From the NCBI GenBank assembly GCA_965249005.1, contig CBDFLD010000017.1:369878-433877 (forward strand): a stretch of DNA of 64,000 bases, given 5' to 3'. Each line of letters opens with the position of its first letter. The first letter of the stretch is position 1. Made by a program: the position numbers and the translations under genes. Under the pieces are notes generated by a model. That model was not told the DNA's origin and made no database searches. It saw nothing but the letters and a program-made list of their open reading frames with translations. Below are positions 37,106 through 46,522 of the stretch, piece after piece. The DNA comes from CBDFLD01 sp965249005. GTDB taxonomy: Bacteria > Acidobacteriota > UBA6911.

Positions 37106-37921
37106 CTAACGTTTCTTTTTCCTCCGCGCGGAGGCTTCCTGCTCGCTCTCTCGAATCCGATAGCTACGTCCTTCAATGACGGTCACATCGGCATGGTGAG
37201 TGAGACGATCCAAGAGCGTGGCAATGCAAGCGGCATTGGGAAAGACCTCGTTCCATTCTCGAAAGGCTCTATTTGTACTTATAACGATGGATCGATGCTC
37301 ATAGCGCCGGTTGACGACTTCGTACAGCAGATCCGCGGCATGGTTGTCATAGGAGAGATACCCGACTTCGTCTACGCACAGAAGGTGAGGGCGGGCGTAG
37401 GATTGGAACTTTCTTCTTCGGAGTTCCGGGGAATCACATTGGAGATCTTCGATCAGGTCGGCAGCCGTACGAAACAGGACGGAATAGCCGGCCAGCACAG
37501 CAGCGTGGGCAATGTTTTTGGTAATCATGGTCTTGCCCAGACCGTTGGCACCGAGTAGGACAAAGTTGCGACCATCCGGGATGAAATCCAGAGTGAGGGC
37601 GCGTTCGATGACCTGGCGATCGATTTTCTTTGGCCAATTCCAATCGAAATCCGCCAGCGGTTTGAAGCGGCCGATGCGGGAGCGTTTCAGGCGGCGCTCG
37701 AGACTGCGGCGGCCACGCTCTCGAGCTTCGGCCTGCAACAGCTCCTCGAGCATTACACGAGGACTCCAACGACCCTTGGTAGCCCGGGCGATGAAGTCTT
37801 CCAGGGATTCAGAAGTGGCATTCAGACCGATGCCGGCGAGTTGGGTGGCAAGGTTATTCGTCACGGTCGGAGAGGTCATCGTAGGCCTCCAAGTTGTGGG
37901 GTTGGACGTTGAGGTTGGCAA
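37106..37921 (-). CDS. istB: IstB-like transposition ATPase (copy 2)
   Basis: 271 aa, identical to copy 1 with intact Walker motifs (GANGLGKT; LLCVDEVGYL). Overlaps istA by 68 bases. Confidence 0.95.
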   Translation of the reverse strand: MPTSTSNPTTWRPTMTSPTVTNNLATQLAGIGLNATSESLEDFIARATKGRWSPRVMLEELLQAEARERGRRSLERRLKRSRIGRFKPLADFDWNWPKKIDRQVIERALTLDFIPDGRNFVLLGANGLGKTMITKNIAHAAVLAGYSVLFRTAADLIEDLQCDSPELRRRKFQSYARPHLLCVDEVGYLSYDNHAADLLYEVVNRRYEHRSIVISTNRAFREWNEVFPNAACIATLLDRLTHHADVTVIEGRSYRIRESEQEASARRKKKR

Positions 37922-39338
37922 GATCGGGACGACGAGTCAGATCGACAGGTAGTAGATGACGACGCTGTTGGGAGCGGCGATGTTTCTGTAGAATGAAGGC
38001 AACCGAAGAAGCCCGAGGCGTCTGCCGCTGGAGTGCTTCCCGAACGGCGACTTGTAGTTCCGTGGCTCCATAATCCTCCAAGAGCTGAGATAGCTGAGTG
38101 GTTTGCCCGCCGCCGGACTCTCCCCGCTGGAAGGCAGCCGCGATCAAGGCTTCGCTTTCAGGTACCGATTGAGCAAGACGGCCTCCAGGAGTAGCGCCGA
38201 TGGCTTTGCGCTTCTCTTGTAGCAGTGCTTCTTGATGCGCCGGATCCAGGACGGCGTCATGGCGGTTGTAGGAGCGGCGGTGTCGGGCGATTTCGGTTGC
38301 GCCATCGAGAATGCGTACAGTGTCCTGTGATGCTGCCAGAGTGAGTGCTCGACCCACGGCCGTGTGTGGAATCGGGTAGTCGTTGAGATCAAAACGGATA
38401 TAGATGGTCTTGCGCGATCGAACCGGTACCACCAGATCGGTATCGAAGGAATGCACCGGCAGTGGAAGCAATCGAGGTTTTTCCTCTTCTTCGAAGATTT
38501 GCTCAACGGTGCGGGACTGGTCTCCGGGCCAGGGACGTCGATGAGCGATTTCGTCGCGCCACAGAAGCGCTTGACGGTTGAAGTCCTCCAGGGTGGTGAA
38601 GCGGCGTGCGGCAAAGAAAGAGTGTCGGATGTACTGGATGGTTCTTTCGACACGCCCTTTCTGATTGCCACGGGCCACTTGGCACGGGCGAGTGGCAAAA
38701 TGATAGTGAGCACAAAGCTCAATCAGCCGAGGATGAAAGTGCACGGCATCGCCGTGGCGTTCCAGCACGGCCGACTTCAGATTGTCGCTTAATATGACAC
38801 GAGGGCAGCCCGACCATGAGTCGAAGGCCCGGACGTGACCGCGCAAGAAGTTCTCCAGGGTTTGATCGAAGAAGAACTCCAGATATAGGGCTCGGGAATA
38901 AGAAAGTGTAAGAACGAAGCAGGACAACCGACGACGGGCACGGCCGATTGCAACGGCTCCAAAATGTGCCCAATCGACTTGGCCCTGCTCGCCAGGAAAT
39001 GTTCGCAGCCGTAAGAAGGCTTCTCGGTGAACAGGGCGGAGACGGGCGACGACTCTCCGGAGTATCACGACACTGCCGGTATAGCCTCGATCCCGAATCA
39101 TCTCATAGATACGAGTCGTTCGTAGGCGCGGATACTTCTCCAAAGTCTCCTTGATAAAGTCGATGTAGGGATCCGTGAGACTGGGACGAAGGATCTTGGC
39201 TCGATTGAATCGATCGGTTTGCAGGGCGGTTCGTACCGTATCCCGGTGAAGTCCCAGTTCTTGCGCGATGGTTCCAATCTTCCAATGCTCGGCATAGAAC
39301 AAGCGACGGATGTGTGCCACGGTCTCGGCTGCAATCAT
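37854..39338 (-). CDS. istA: IstA transposase of the IS21 family (copy 2)
   Basis: 494 aa. It differs from copy 1 only in DYPIPH (Pro in place of Ser) in the region after the catalytic core. HTH and DDE residues are intact. Confidence 0.95.
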   Translation of the reverse strand: MIAAETVAHIRRLFYAEHWKIGTIAQELGLHRDTVRTALQTDRFNRAKILRPSLTDPYIDFIKETLEKYPRLRTTRIYEMIRDRGYTGSVVILRRVVARLRPVHREAFLRLRTFPGEQGQVDWAHFGAVAIGRARRRLSCFVLTLSYSRALYLEFFFDQTLENFLRGHVRAFDSWSGCPRVILSDNLKSAVLERHGDAVHFHPRLIELCAHYHFATRPCQVARGNQKGRVERTIQYIRHSFFAARRFTTLEDFNRQALLWRDEIAHRRPWPGDQSRTVEQIFEEEEKPRLLPLPVHSFDTDLVVPVRSRKTIYIRFDLNDYPIPHTAVGRALTLAASQDTVRILDGATEIARHRRSYNRHDAVLDPAHQEALLQEKRKAIGATPGGRLAQSVPESEALIAAAFQRGESGGGQTTQLSQLLEDYGATELQVAVREALQRQTPRASSVAFILQKHRRSQQRRHLLPVDLTRRPDLANLNVQPHNLEAYDDLSDRDE

Positions 39339-39341
39339 GTT

Positions 39342-39806
39342 TCATCTCCATCCATGAAACACATCGATGAGCTGGCCCGCTCGACCGCAAACCATGCAGG
39401 TGATAGGGCCGGAAATCGTAGATGTGGTGTGTGTTTGAACTTTCTCATCACGTTGTACTTGCGCTTCGCGCGCAGCGATCCTGCCAGAACGAAGCTCGCT
39501 TCGGCTACCTGGATCCGTCACGCGGGCCATGGCTCGTCGACGCCGGTACGCTCGCTGACGGTCTCTGTGATCCAATCTTCCTTCGGGGCTTTGTTGATGC
39601 AGGCGATTGGCCTTGCGACGTTGCTTCCGGCGCGCTTTGCTACGACAGCGACAACTGCAGTACTGCTGTCCACGGTCACAGCAGCGACAGATCCAGAAAA
39701 GCGCCCCGCAGCCGTCAGCTCGGCAAAACCCTTGACGAAAGGTAACTTCGGAGGTGACCGTCATCCCATTCCCAGGGGTGGGAACTGGACAACGGCCACA
39801 AATCAT
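39342..39806 (-). CDS. IS21-associated cysteine-rich protein, 154 aa (copy 2)
   Basis: Identical to the product of 28845-29309, with the same cysteine clusters and basic helix, 3 bases upstream of istA. The exact preservation of this extra gene in both copies argues it belongs to the element. Confidence 0.7.
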   Translation of the reverse strand: MICGRCPVPTPGNGMTVTSEVTFRQGFCRADGCGALFWICRCCDRGQQYCSCRCRSKARRKQRRKANRLHQQSPEGRLDHRDRQRAYRRRRAMARVTDPGSRSELRSGRIAAREAQVQRDEKVQTHTTSTISGPITCMVCGRAGQLIDVFHGWR

Positions 39807-40019
39807 GGCAGGCTACGAACATCTGATGGTTTGGTAGCTCTTCCAAAGAGAGCCGCCAACGGACCCCGATTGTTAATGGCGGTCGGGGTCCTCTTCCACA
39901 CCCGAAAACAGCATAACCTATTGAGAAAAACTTGAGGAGGCGCCTACGGCGCCGATGATGTTGAGGCTTGTTATCTCGGCGTTTGTTCAGAAAAGTGCGG
40001 TTTTAAGCGATCAGTAACA

Positions 40020-40338
40020 CGTCGGGGCTGGTGCAGTCCGGAGGATTGGATTGCCCTTCGAATTTCTGCTTCCAGTATGCTCGAGGCGACCGGTGATGAA
40101 TTGCTACGCCGACGAGCTCGCGATCGGACTGCTCGCCCTCGAGCGATGGTATCGACCAGTGGTTTGCTCCACCTGAGGGCACTCGGACCCGATCAAGATC
40201 AAACGCCGTCAGTGTTTGACTCCCGAGGTTGTTTGCAATGATTTCTTGGATCATTTCCTTCTCGAGTCCTAAGATGGCGAATTCCCCACGCTTGGCTACG
40301 GCAGTGACCTCCGTCTTTTTCGTTTTGGCTTTTGGCAT
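40020..40338 (-). pseudogene. Phage early protein, 3' end removed by IS21
   Basis: ATG 40338 opens a frame with a Lys/Thr-rich start (MPKAKTKKTEVTAVAKRGEF), followed by LGLEKEMIQEIIANNLGSQT and WSIPSLEGE. The frame enters IS21 at 40019 and stops inside its end. It is the last gene of the leftward early operon. The motif resembles small phage proteins of unknown role found beside DNA-metabolism genes; no firm function. Confidence 0.5.
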
Positions 40339-40348
40339 AAAGCTCCTT

Positions 40349-40804
40349 TCAGGATAATCTTGCCTTTACTTTAAAGACCTCACTTACGCCCAAACTGTGC
40401 TTCAGTTCTGCTAGCTCCTCGGGCAGGACCATGCCTTGTGGCTCCAGGTCCGCCAGACGCTCGCAGGTAGAAAAGCTCAGCTCATGGTTGCTCTCGGCTT
40501 CCCGCAAATAGGCTGAGATCGAGTTACTGTTGAATTTCTCTTCCACGTACTCAGTCATGCCGGCCGATTTGAGCGCCGCTACGGCAGCTAGCTGTCCTCC
40601 TTGCGGAATCCGCAGCCAGATCTTTCGCTCGATATAGACGGTGAGACCATTGAGGTGAAGGCTCGACATATTGGCCTTGTTCATTGACACGAGCACCGGC
40701 TCCTGAAGATCTTCCAAAGAAACCTTCAATGTGCGAAGCTCGGCCTCGAGCCGGCGCCGGCGCTTCTCCAGTGACACGTATCGCTTCAAGAGTCGGTTGT
40801 CCAT
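40349..40804 (-). CDS. Phage early protein with N-terminal coiled coil
   Basis: 151 aa. The first about 35 residues (LLKRYVSLEKRRRRLEAELR) form a coiled coil and the rest is mixed alpha/beta. Its start overlaps the helicase gene end by 19 bases, so the genes are translationally linked. Length and position recall phage-encoded helicase partners or single-strand-binding helpers, but no family is recognised. Confidence 0.65.
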   Translation of the reverse strand: MDNRLLKRYVSLEKRRRRLEAELRTLKVSLEDLQEPVLVSMNKANMSSLHLNGLTVYIERKIWLRIPQGGQLAAVAALKSAGMTEYVEEKFNSNSISAYLREAESNHELSFSTCERLADLEPQGMVLPEELAELKHSLGVSEVFKVKARLS

Positions 40805-42255
40805 TGATGGAGCTCCTGATGATTGCTTTGATTGGCTGGCTTTGGTTTTTCTTTCAGGTTTTTCAATATGTCCTCGACTACGTCGGCTCGCGCATCGAGC
40901 GCCCGCATAACGCGCTCATCGATGGTGCCCGCGATGATCCAGTGATAGTAGGTCACGGACCGGAGCTGCCCGGGCCGGTGCACCCGTGCAAGGCTCTGCT
41001 CATAGTCTCCGAGCGAGAAACCGAGCGAGTAGTAACCGCAGTAGCACGCCCGGGTAAGATCTATCCCGACGCCGCCGGCAGAAATCTGAGTTGCCAGGAT
41101 CGCTGCCTCACCCTTTTGCCACCTTCGGAGCTCGTTACGGGTGCCCGATAGCTCTAGGCAGCTCCTGCCGAGCGACTGTGACATCAGGTGCACGGCTTCC
41201 AAGTCGCGTCGAAAGCGGCAAAAGATCACCCAAGGCTCCGCAGGGTCCGTATCTTCTACGGTCTCGGCCATGAGTTTCAGTTTCTCGTTGTCGACAGCGA
41301 CAATCTCATCATTGTCAGTTCGAATAAACCCGGAGGTTAGTTGCTGCAGCCGCAGTAGTTTGGTTAAGGCGTTGTAGACCGTGATGGTCCCTTCTGCGAC
41401 TTCGGAGACAAATCGCTTCTCGAGATCAGCGTAGACTTTTTGCCCTTGCTCTGCGAGGCGAGCTACCCGGGTAATGTGCATCTCTTCGGGTAAATCGAGC
41501 ACGTGTTTACTTACCCGATAGGCGATTGAGTAGATCTTACGATTGAGCTCCGCTTTGTTTTGGATCCCTCGCAGCTCGTAGCCGCCGTACCCACCATAGA
41601 TGCCGTAGGTGTGCTTGAACCGATTGAAGTTCGTACCAAACACCGTAGGGTCCACGGCGCGGTACTGAGCGTAGATGTCTAGGAACGAATGCGGCATCGG
41701 GGTGCCCGTGAGGGCAAGCCGCGAGCGGATGAGTTTACTGAGACGGAAGACGTAGCGGCTGGCTCGACCGCCAGGTGCTTTTATCCGATGAGATTCATCA
41801 AGAATGAGTAGATCAAAACCCCTCGTCATGGCGTGTGTCCCGAAGGGCTCCCGCCAGGCGGCTTCGTAGTTACAGATCACGGCAACAGGAGTACCCCTCA
41901 CGTCTGCCAACGAGATGGCACTGCACATTTTCTCTTTCTTCTGTTTGACCGAGGCATGACCCAATGAGCATACCGAGACGGCACCACCCGCATGACGCGC
42001 GAACTCATCCGGCCATACACCGACGACGCTCAGGGGGCACAGAATCAGGACACGCTTATGGCGCCGCGCCAGGATCAAATCGATCGCCACTTTCGATTTC
42101 CCGGTCCCCATTGCCATCGCCAGCATGGCGCCGCGAAGTGGGCGGGCAAACTGCAGGGCCGCCACCTGGTGGCGCCAAGCCTTTGGTGGCCCGGCGGGCT
42201 TCGCGGGAGCTGAGAAGTCAGCATCTGAAATGGGGAGGTAAGAAGAAGATTTCAT
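40786..42255 (-). CDS. Phage SNF2/DEAD-type DNA helicase
   Basis: The 489-aa superfamily 2 helicase-like ATPase has Walker A MAMGTGKSKVAID, DESH box LLILDESHRIK, motif III ALTGTPMPHS, and helicase C with VIFCRFRRDLEAV and the SNF2-typical LARVHRPGQ. ATG 42255 overlaps the upstream stop (ATGA), so I prefer it to an ATG five codons earlier. It probably acts in phage DNA replication or recombination. Confidence 0.88.
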   Translation of the reverse strand: MKSSSYLPISDADFSAPAKPAGPPKAWRHQVAALQFARPLRGAMLAMAMGTGKSKVAIDLILARRHKRVLILCPLSVVGVWPDEFARHAGGAVSVCSLGHASVKQKKEKMCSAISLADVRGTPVAVICNYEAAWREPFGTHAMTRGFDLLILDESHRIKAPGGRASRYVFRLSKLIRSRLALTGTPMPHSFLDIYAQYRAVDPTVFGTNFNRFKHTYGIYGGYGGYELRGIQNKAELNRKIYSIAYRVSKHVLDLPEEMHITRVARLAEQGQKVYADLEKRFVSEVAEGTITVYNALTKLLRLQQLTSGFIRTDNDEIVAVDNEKLKLMAETVEDTDPAEPWVIFCRFRRDLEAVHLMSQSLGRSCLELSGTRNELRRWQKGEAAILATQISAGGVGIDLTRACYCGYYSLGFSLGDYEQSLARVHRPGQLRSVTYYHWIIAGTIDERVMRALDARADVVEDILKNLKEKPKPANQSNHQELHQWTTDS

Positions 42256-42458
42256 GCTGCGGCGCTCCATGGCCAGTTGCGGGACGTGCCGTCGTTGAGG
42301 TTTTCAGGAGATCGCACACTCGAGGACATGCCGATGTATCCGTCATAATTTGACAGCTCTTCACCTTTTGCTCGAGCATCTGCGTGGTCTGTCGCCTCGA
42401 CCAGCTGCTCGGAGTTGTCGAAGTACGTTACGAGGTGGCATTGAGGCGTTGGCGTCAC
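42252..42458 (-). CDS. Small phage early protein
   Basis: 68 aa (MTPTPQCHLVTYFDNSEQLV). It is coupled by 4-base overlaps to both neighbours. The sequence VEATDHADARAKGEELSNYD resembles short single-domain proteins with an alpha/beta hairpin. No known function. Confidence 0.6.
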   Translation of the reverse strand: MTPTPQCHLVTYFDNSEQLVEATDHADARAKGEELSNYDGYIGMSSSVRSPENLNDGTSRNWPWSAAA

Positions 42459-42688
42459 GCTGCCTCCCGTAAACGTTTACGAACTTGGAAACAGATCTCA
42501 CCCTGTAGTACCGTCCGACAGTAGTTGGATTTGGTCGTACCTTCGCGATCGGCCTGCCGTTGAATCAACCGATCCAGGACTTCAGGGCATCGAAACGAAA
42601 TGACGTTCAGCCGTTTTTCCTGGAAGTCGATAACCCGAGCGGCCGGGGCCGCTGGTGAGGGGTCGGGGTCCGGTCTCTTCTTGGACAA
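42455..42688 (-). CDS. Small phage protein, ribbon-helix-helix-like
   Basis: 77 aa. The C-terminal half (LNVISFRCPEVLDRLIQRQA then DREGTTKSNYCRTVL) has the beta-strand, helix, TTKS turn, helix pattern of ribbon-helix-helix DNA-binding proteins. The N-terminus is Pro/Ala-rich. It lies between the Cro-like regulator and the 68-aa gene with ATGA coupling. Probably a transcription regulator of the early operon. Confidence 0.55.
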   Translation of the reverse strand: MSKKRPDPDPSPAAPAARVIDFQEKRLNVISFRCPEVLDRLIQRQADREGTTKSNYCRTVLQGEICFQVRKRLREAA

Positions 42689-42700
42689 TAGGGGGACCTC

Positions 42701-42916
42701 CTATGCTGATTTAGAAGATTTCTCTTCGATGAGAAGATCCTCGACGGTGAGCTGCAGGGCTTCCGCTATGCGCTTGATAGTGTCAGGCTTCAACGTTTCG
42801 CCTCGCTCTACCCGTCCGACTGTGCTCTGATCAACACCGGCACGCCGGGCAAGTTCGGATTTGCTCCATCCGCTCAAGAACCGTCGCTTCTCAATCTTCT
42901 GAGTGTCGATCTTCAT
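42701..42916 (-). CDS. Xre/Cro-type HTH regulator (phage, leftward)
   Basis: 71 aa. The HTH is FLSGWSKSELARRAGVDQST then VGRVERGETLKPDTIKRIAE. It is the first gene of the leftward early operon and diverges from another Xre gene at 43001. The arrangement is that of a cro/cI pair, with the palindromic operator at 42924-42947 just upstream of its start. Confidence 0.85.
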   Translation of the reverse strand: MKIDTQKIEKRRFLSGWSKSELARRAGVDQSTVGRVERGETLKPDTIKRIAEALQLTVEDLLIEEKSSKSA

Positions 42917-42923
42917 AGTGATG

Positions 42924-42947
42924 TATTAGTAACCAAAGTTACTAATA
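42924..42947. promoter_or_regulatory. Phage operator palindrome
   Basis: TATTAGTAAC-CAAA-GTTACTAATA is a perfect 10-bp inverted repeat with a 4-bp spacer, 8 bases from the leftward Xre start. It is the obvious binding site for one or both divergent Xre regulators and would overlap the leftward promoter. Confidence 0.75.
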
Positions 42948-43000
42948 GGTGTCAAGCAATTTCTCGCATTTTGTGCGATTTTCGTGCAGATTATTGCTAA

Positions 43001-43405
43001 GTGAAGACGTCACAAACACTTGGTCAGAAAAGACTCGGCCAGAGGATAGCTTGGTTTCGCGCGAGAAGCGGAGATACCCAAGAATCCCTTGCGAAGACAT
43101 CCGGCGTCAGCAAGAGGCACATCAATTTCATTGAACAAGGAAAGGTCAATCCAAGCCAGGCGGTCGTAGCGAAGCTCGTGAAGGCCATGAACGTCAGCCT
43201 CTCAGAGTTTTACGCCGGGGCAGCCCCGATCGAAGAATACAACAAGGAAAATACCGAAGCCGTGGAGCGCTTCGCCCTACTTCTCACGAGCACCAGGTAC
43301 AAGGAATCGGTGCAAACCGTGGTCGACGCCGTCTTTGCTCAAGCTGTTGCGATCATCGATCCAAAGAAAAGAGGTGGAGCAGCGCGAAAGCGCCGGTTGG
43401 GCTGA
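43001..43405 (+). CDS. Xre-family HTH regulator (phage, rightward; repressor-like)
   Basis: 134 aa from GTG 43001. An N-terminal HTH (LGQRIAWFRARSGDTQESLA then KTSGVSKRHINFIEQGKVNP) is followed by a dimerisation-like helical C-terminus and a basic tail (KKRGGAARKRRLG). No autocleavage protease domain is visible, so it would not be a LexA-type cleavable repressor. It is a candidate lysogeny regulator. Confidence 0.82.
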   Translation: MKTSQTLGQKRLGQRIAWFRARSGDTQESLAKTSGVSKRHINFIEQGKVNPSQAVVAKLVKAMNVSLSEFYAGAAPIEEYNKENTEAVERFALLLTSTRYKESVQTVVDAVFAQAVAIIDPKKRGGAARKRRLG

Positions 43406-43407
43406 CG

Positions 43408-43445
43408 AGCCCGGCGCTAGTCGCCCCCCTGTTGGCGGCCGGGCT
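43408..43445 (+). terminator. Hairpin after the rightward Xre gene
   Basis: AGCCCGGC (43408-43415) pairs with GCCGGGCT (43438-43445), starting 3 bases after the stop. It lacks a T-run, so it may be a weak or factor-dependent terminator. Confidence 0.4.
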
Positions 43446-43822
43446 AGCAATGTTCTGGAATTCAAGAAGTAGGAAGACTGCGCCAGAAAGCCCAAAAACA
43501 TTCCACCGCTTTCAAACCTTCCAGCGCGGCCTCTATATTAGCAAGACGCAAAAACTCGGTTTTACGGAACTGAAATGTTTCCAAGAAAGGTCTTAGAGAT
43601 AAGGAGACTGACAAATGAAACGAATTCTATTGCTTGTAGTTTTCTGGATTGCTCTTCCCTTTAATGTTTTTGCGCAAAATGATTTTGCCGAAAGGTTCAT
43701 ACGCAGCTACGAGGCTGGAGTCAGATCTCGCCAGCTTCAAGAACAAACCCGCCTAATCGAGCAGCAACGAGAATGGATGAAGCAGCAGATTCGAAAGACT
43801 GAACTCGAGATGGAGCAACTAG

Positions 43823-45676
43823 TCCCAAAATAAGCGAGGTATGAGCTCGCTCGGAAAATCGTTTGCCTTTTCCGAATATCTCGTGGATTTCAGCTCCTTG
43901 TGCGTAACAGGGAAAGCAAAGAGAAACACAAGAGACAAACCTTCCATTGGTTGTCTGGATCACTTGATCTTGTTTGTCTCTGTTATGCCCTTCCTTTCGC
44001 CCGCCACTCTTGCTCCGCCGGGGGTACGGGCTCACCCGCCGGCGAGGCGCCTTCAAGTAAACCTGAGTTGCCTGATATAGTCGAACGTCGCCAAAAAGGT
44101 TTCGAGATGCTTGCTATAGGCCAATATCCTGTAAACGAGGCGACGACCGGTTCTTACAATCTGACAGGGTATTTGCACAAAGTTCACCAGGAAGCGTTTG
44201 AACTCCATCCTCAAGATATCACGACGTACTGTCGGCGCCTGCGTCACCAGGCCATACCAGGCCTTCAGATTCCACGCCAGCGATGCGATGACCATGTAGG
44301 CCCAGTTCGATACCAGACTGTCCGAAGGCATCCTCAAGGCGTTCACTCCACTCTTGAGCTGACCGATGACGTTTTCCTGGTTGCAGCGATCGTTGGCAAA
44401 AAGGACCACTTCTCCCATCGTCATCTCCCGATCGTTGGTGATGTAGAAGAAGTACCGGACCTCATCAAACAGCCGGTGCTCCCCCTTTTCGATCGTGAGG
44501 TTCTTCCGAACCACAACCATGCGATAGGTTTTCTTACAGTGTCCGGGACGATAGTCAAACTCGGCGACCTGCTCGCTCTGCAGGCGGATGTTCTTGAATT
44601 CTCTCTCCTTGATTACTTGTTCTTTGACGTTTTCCGGACGGCGCCGTTCTTCGCTCTTGACCTCATAACGAGGAGGCCGCTCGAGCGGTTTCCATTGTCT
44701 CTCCGGCAGGGCATCGGCCATCCCGACCAGGTTCGGCTTGGCGTCATAACCAAAGACAAAACCAACCCGCTCGTCCCAGCGATCGAAGTTTCTCGTCAGC
44801 GAGAAATCCGTGTCGCCCCGAAGCCAGACCTTCGTAAACACCGACGACACCAGATCGATTGCCCGGTCCATCCACTCGGCCGCTCCGTCGGAAGAGGGAC
44901 GGTTGCCCGGCCGATTCATCAGATAGAGGACCTCATTCGTATTGGCCAAGGTCACGATCAACGGTGCGTAACCCCAGATCCCGTTGTAGGCAATGTCCAT
45001 TCCTTCCTTGCATTCCCCCAAGGTTCCGGCGACGGTCCCGTCCACGTCGATGATGGCCTCCTTCCGGAAGGAAGCATCCTGCAACTTCCACACCTTGGTT
45101 CGGGTTTCATTGATGGTTTCCTGAAGTCCGAAGATCCAATCCTCATCGAAACGACGGAGGAAATCTCCAGCCGTCGTGGGATCCGGAATCCTCTCGGCTC
45201 CCAGTCCGTTCATGTAGGTCTCATCCTGGCGCAACCGCTCGATATCTTCGAGACAGGTTCCACCCGACAAGACGTTGTATGCGATGTTCAGTACATGATC
45301 GGATTCCCAGTAAGGAAAGTGGTACTTGAGCAAAACGATGTTTCTGTTGATATCTTTGTCCAATCCAAGCTTACACACGAGCTTGTGAATGGCTCCGATA
45401 CCACCAGATCCGATGGCGCGCGTTCTCTCGGCGATCTCGTAGTAGGTGTTGGAGTCCTTGAACATAGGATCGGACCGGTCCTCAAACTGATTTCTTTCCA
45501 ACCGGCGTGTAAGATTTTGCTTGTCTCGGAGGAGGATTCTGTGGTTTCTTTTATTCACCTGGAATGTGCTCCTTTCGGGATGTCTTGTAAATATATCAAA
45601 CGCATTTTATCCCGTAACGGCGCACGTTCCAGGGCTTTTCTTCCTCCTCATGCAAAAAATCACGCTGGACTAAGGC
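43823..45676 (-). mobile_element. IS1380-family element, copy 3
   Basis: 1854 bp, flanked by CTAG at 43819-43822 and 45677-45680. The base next to the left CTAG is T here but A in the other copies, which places the element border at CCC. It is inserted in a prophage gene. Confidence 0.92.
44053..45558 (-). CDS. IS1380-family transposase (copy 3)
   Basis: 501 aa, identical in protein sequence to the other three copies. DDE motifs intact, GTG start. Confidence 0.95.
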   Translation of the reverse strand: MNKRNHRILLRDKQNLTRRLERNQFEDRSDPMFKDSNTYYEIAERTRAIGSGGIGAIHKLVCKLGLDKDINRNIVLLKYHFPYWESDHVLNIAYNVLSGGTCLEDIERLRQDETYMNGLGAERIPDPTTAGDFLRRFDEDWIFGLQETINETRTKVWKLQDASFRKEAIIDVDGTVAGTLGECKEGMDIAYNGIWGYAPLIVTLANTNEVLYLMNRPGNRPSSDGAAEWMDRAIDLVSSVFTKVWLRGDTDFSLTRNFDRWDERVGFVFGYDAKPNLVGMADALPERQWKPLERPPRYEVKSEERRRPENVKEQVIKEREFKNIRLQSEQVAEFDYRPGHCKKTYRMVVVRKNLTIEKGEHRLFDEVRYFFYITNDREMTMGEVVLFANDRCNQENVIGQLKSGVNALRMPSDSLVSNWAYMVIASLAWNLKAWYGLVTQAPTVRRDILRMEFKRFLVNFVQIPCQIVRTGRRLVYRILAYSKHLETFLATFDYIRQLRFT

Positions 45677-45787
45677 CTAGGGACGCTTAACGCCACCGTG
45701 CACAGCAATGCGGTTACAGTAAACGGGGTATCTCCACCGAGCACAATTCCGGCAGGGACTAACATATATCCATAAGGAGGACAAACG

Positions 45788-46471
45788 ATGATCAGTCATT
45801 GTCTAAGTGGAGTTATCCTTGTGGTTGTGCTCTGCATGGGGAACCCACAAGATCCTTCGCCTCAGTGGGGTCGGATTCAAGGAACAGTAGTAGACAGCCA
45901 AGGAACGGCAGTAGCTGGGGCACGTGTCTATGCAACTAACATAGACCGTCCGCTTCCCAGCCGAGCGCGGTATTTTATGTCGGATGAGGATGGAGGCTTT
46001 GTCATCGAGAGGGTGCATCCTGGCAGAAACCTTGCTGTGGCCTTCAAAGAAAATGAAGGCTATCCGGACAAAATTTTTTCCTTCTTTTCGCTCGGAGATG
46101 AGAGCGATCCACCAATTGTCACGGTTGAAGCAGGAAAGATTGTCGAAGGAATCAGGCTCAATCTCGGAGAGAAAGCCGGCAAGTTGAAGGTCTACGTCTA
46201 TGACCAGACCTCTGCTCGTCCGATTGAAAACTTCAGGGTCAGAGTGTCCCGGGCTGAAGATGCCGAGGTAACCCTGCAGAACTCGATTGTCAGAGGGTCG
46301 ACAGATCAAAGCGGACAAGTAACCCAACTGGTTCCGGCGCCAATGGGTTATAGGGTAAATGTCTCAGCCGAACACTACCACGACGGACACTTCGTAGATG
46401 ATAATACAGATGTAATTTTTATGGAGCCCGGGGAAACCAGAGAAGTGTCCGTGGGGCTGGTCCCGAAGTAG
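45788..46471 (+). CDS. Secreted carboxypeptidase-regulatory-like (Ig-fold) protein
   Basis: 227 aa. A hydrophobic leader (MISHCLSGVILVVVLCMGNP) is followed by a CarboxypepD_reg-like beta-sandwich (GTVVDSQGTAVAGARVYATN to MSDEDGGFVIERVHPGRNLA) and a second beta-rich domain (KLKVYVYDQTSARPIENFRV). TAAGGAGG directly precedes the start, 12 bases after the previous stop. It lies in the prophage but outside the virion module and could be lysogenic-conversion cargo acting at the cell surface. Confidence 0.75.
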   Translation: MISHCLSGVILVVVLCMGNPQDPSPQWGRIQGTVVDSQGTAVAGARVYATNIDRPLPSRARYFMSDEDGGFVIERVHPGRNLAVAFKENEGYPDKIFSFFSLGDESDPPIVTVEAGKIVEGIRLNLGEKAGKLKVYVYDQTSARPIENFRVRVSRAEDAEVTLQNSIVRGSTDQSGQVTQLVPAPMGYRVNVSAEHYHDGHFVDDNTDVIFMEPGETREVSVGLVPK

Positions 46472-46522
46472 GAAGAACGGCGTTTCCGACAATACCATCA
46501 CGACTCCGATGACCCCCATGCG

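Larger units (their letters stand above)
36736..40019 (-). mobile_element. IS21-family element with two extra genes, copy 2
   Basis: 3284 bp, same orientation and gene content as copy 1, with one visible base change. The left flank (CCATT) abuts the cytochrome gene and the right flank (CGTCG) is a phage gene, so the element marks a host/phage junction. No target duplication is visible. Confidence 0.88.
43615..45775 (+). pseudogene. Small secreted protein split by IS1380 copy 3
   Basis: ATG 43615 follows AAGGAG. The product has a clear signal peptide (MKRILLLVVFWIALPFNVFA) and a helical Gln/Arg-rich region. The IS enters at CTAG 43819-43822. Joining 43615-43822 to 45681-45775 gives a clean 100-aa frame, ELEMEQLGTLNATVHSNAVT, ending at TAA 45773-45775. 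The restored frame shows the insertion was simple. The function is unknown. It and the next gene probably form a two-gene unit. Confidence 0.7.
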
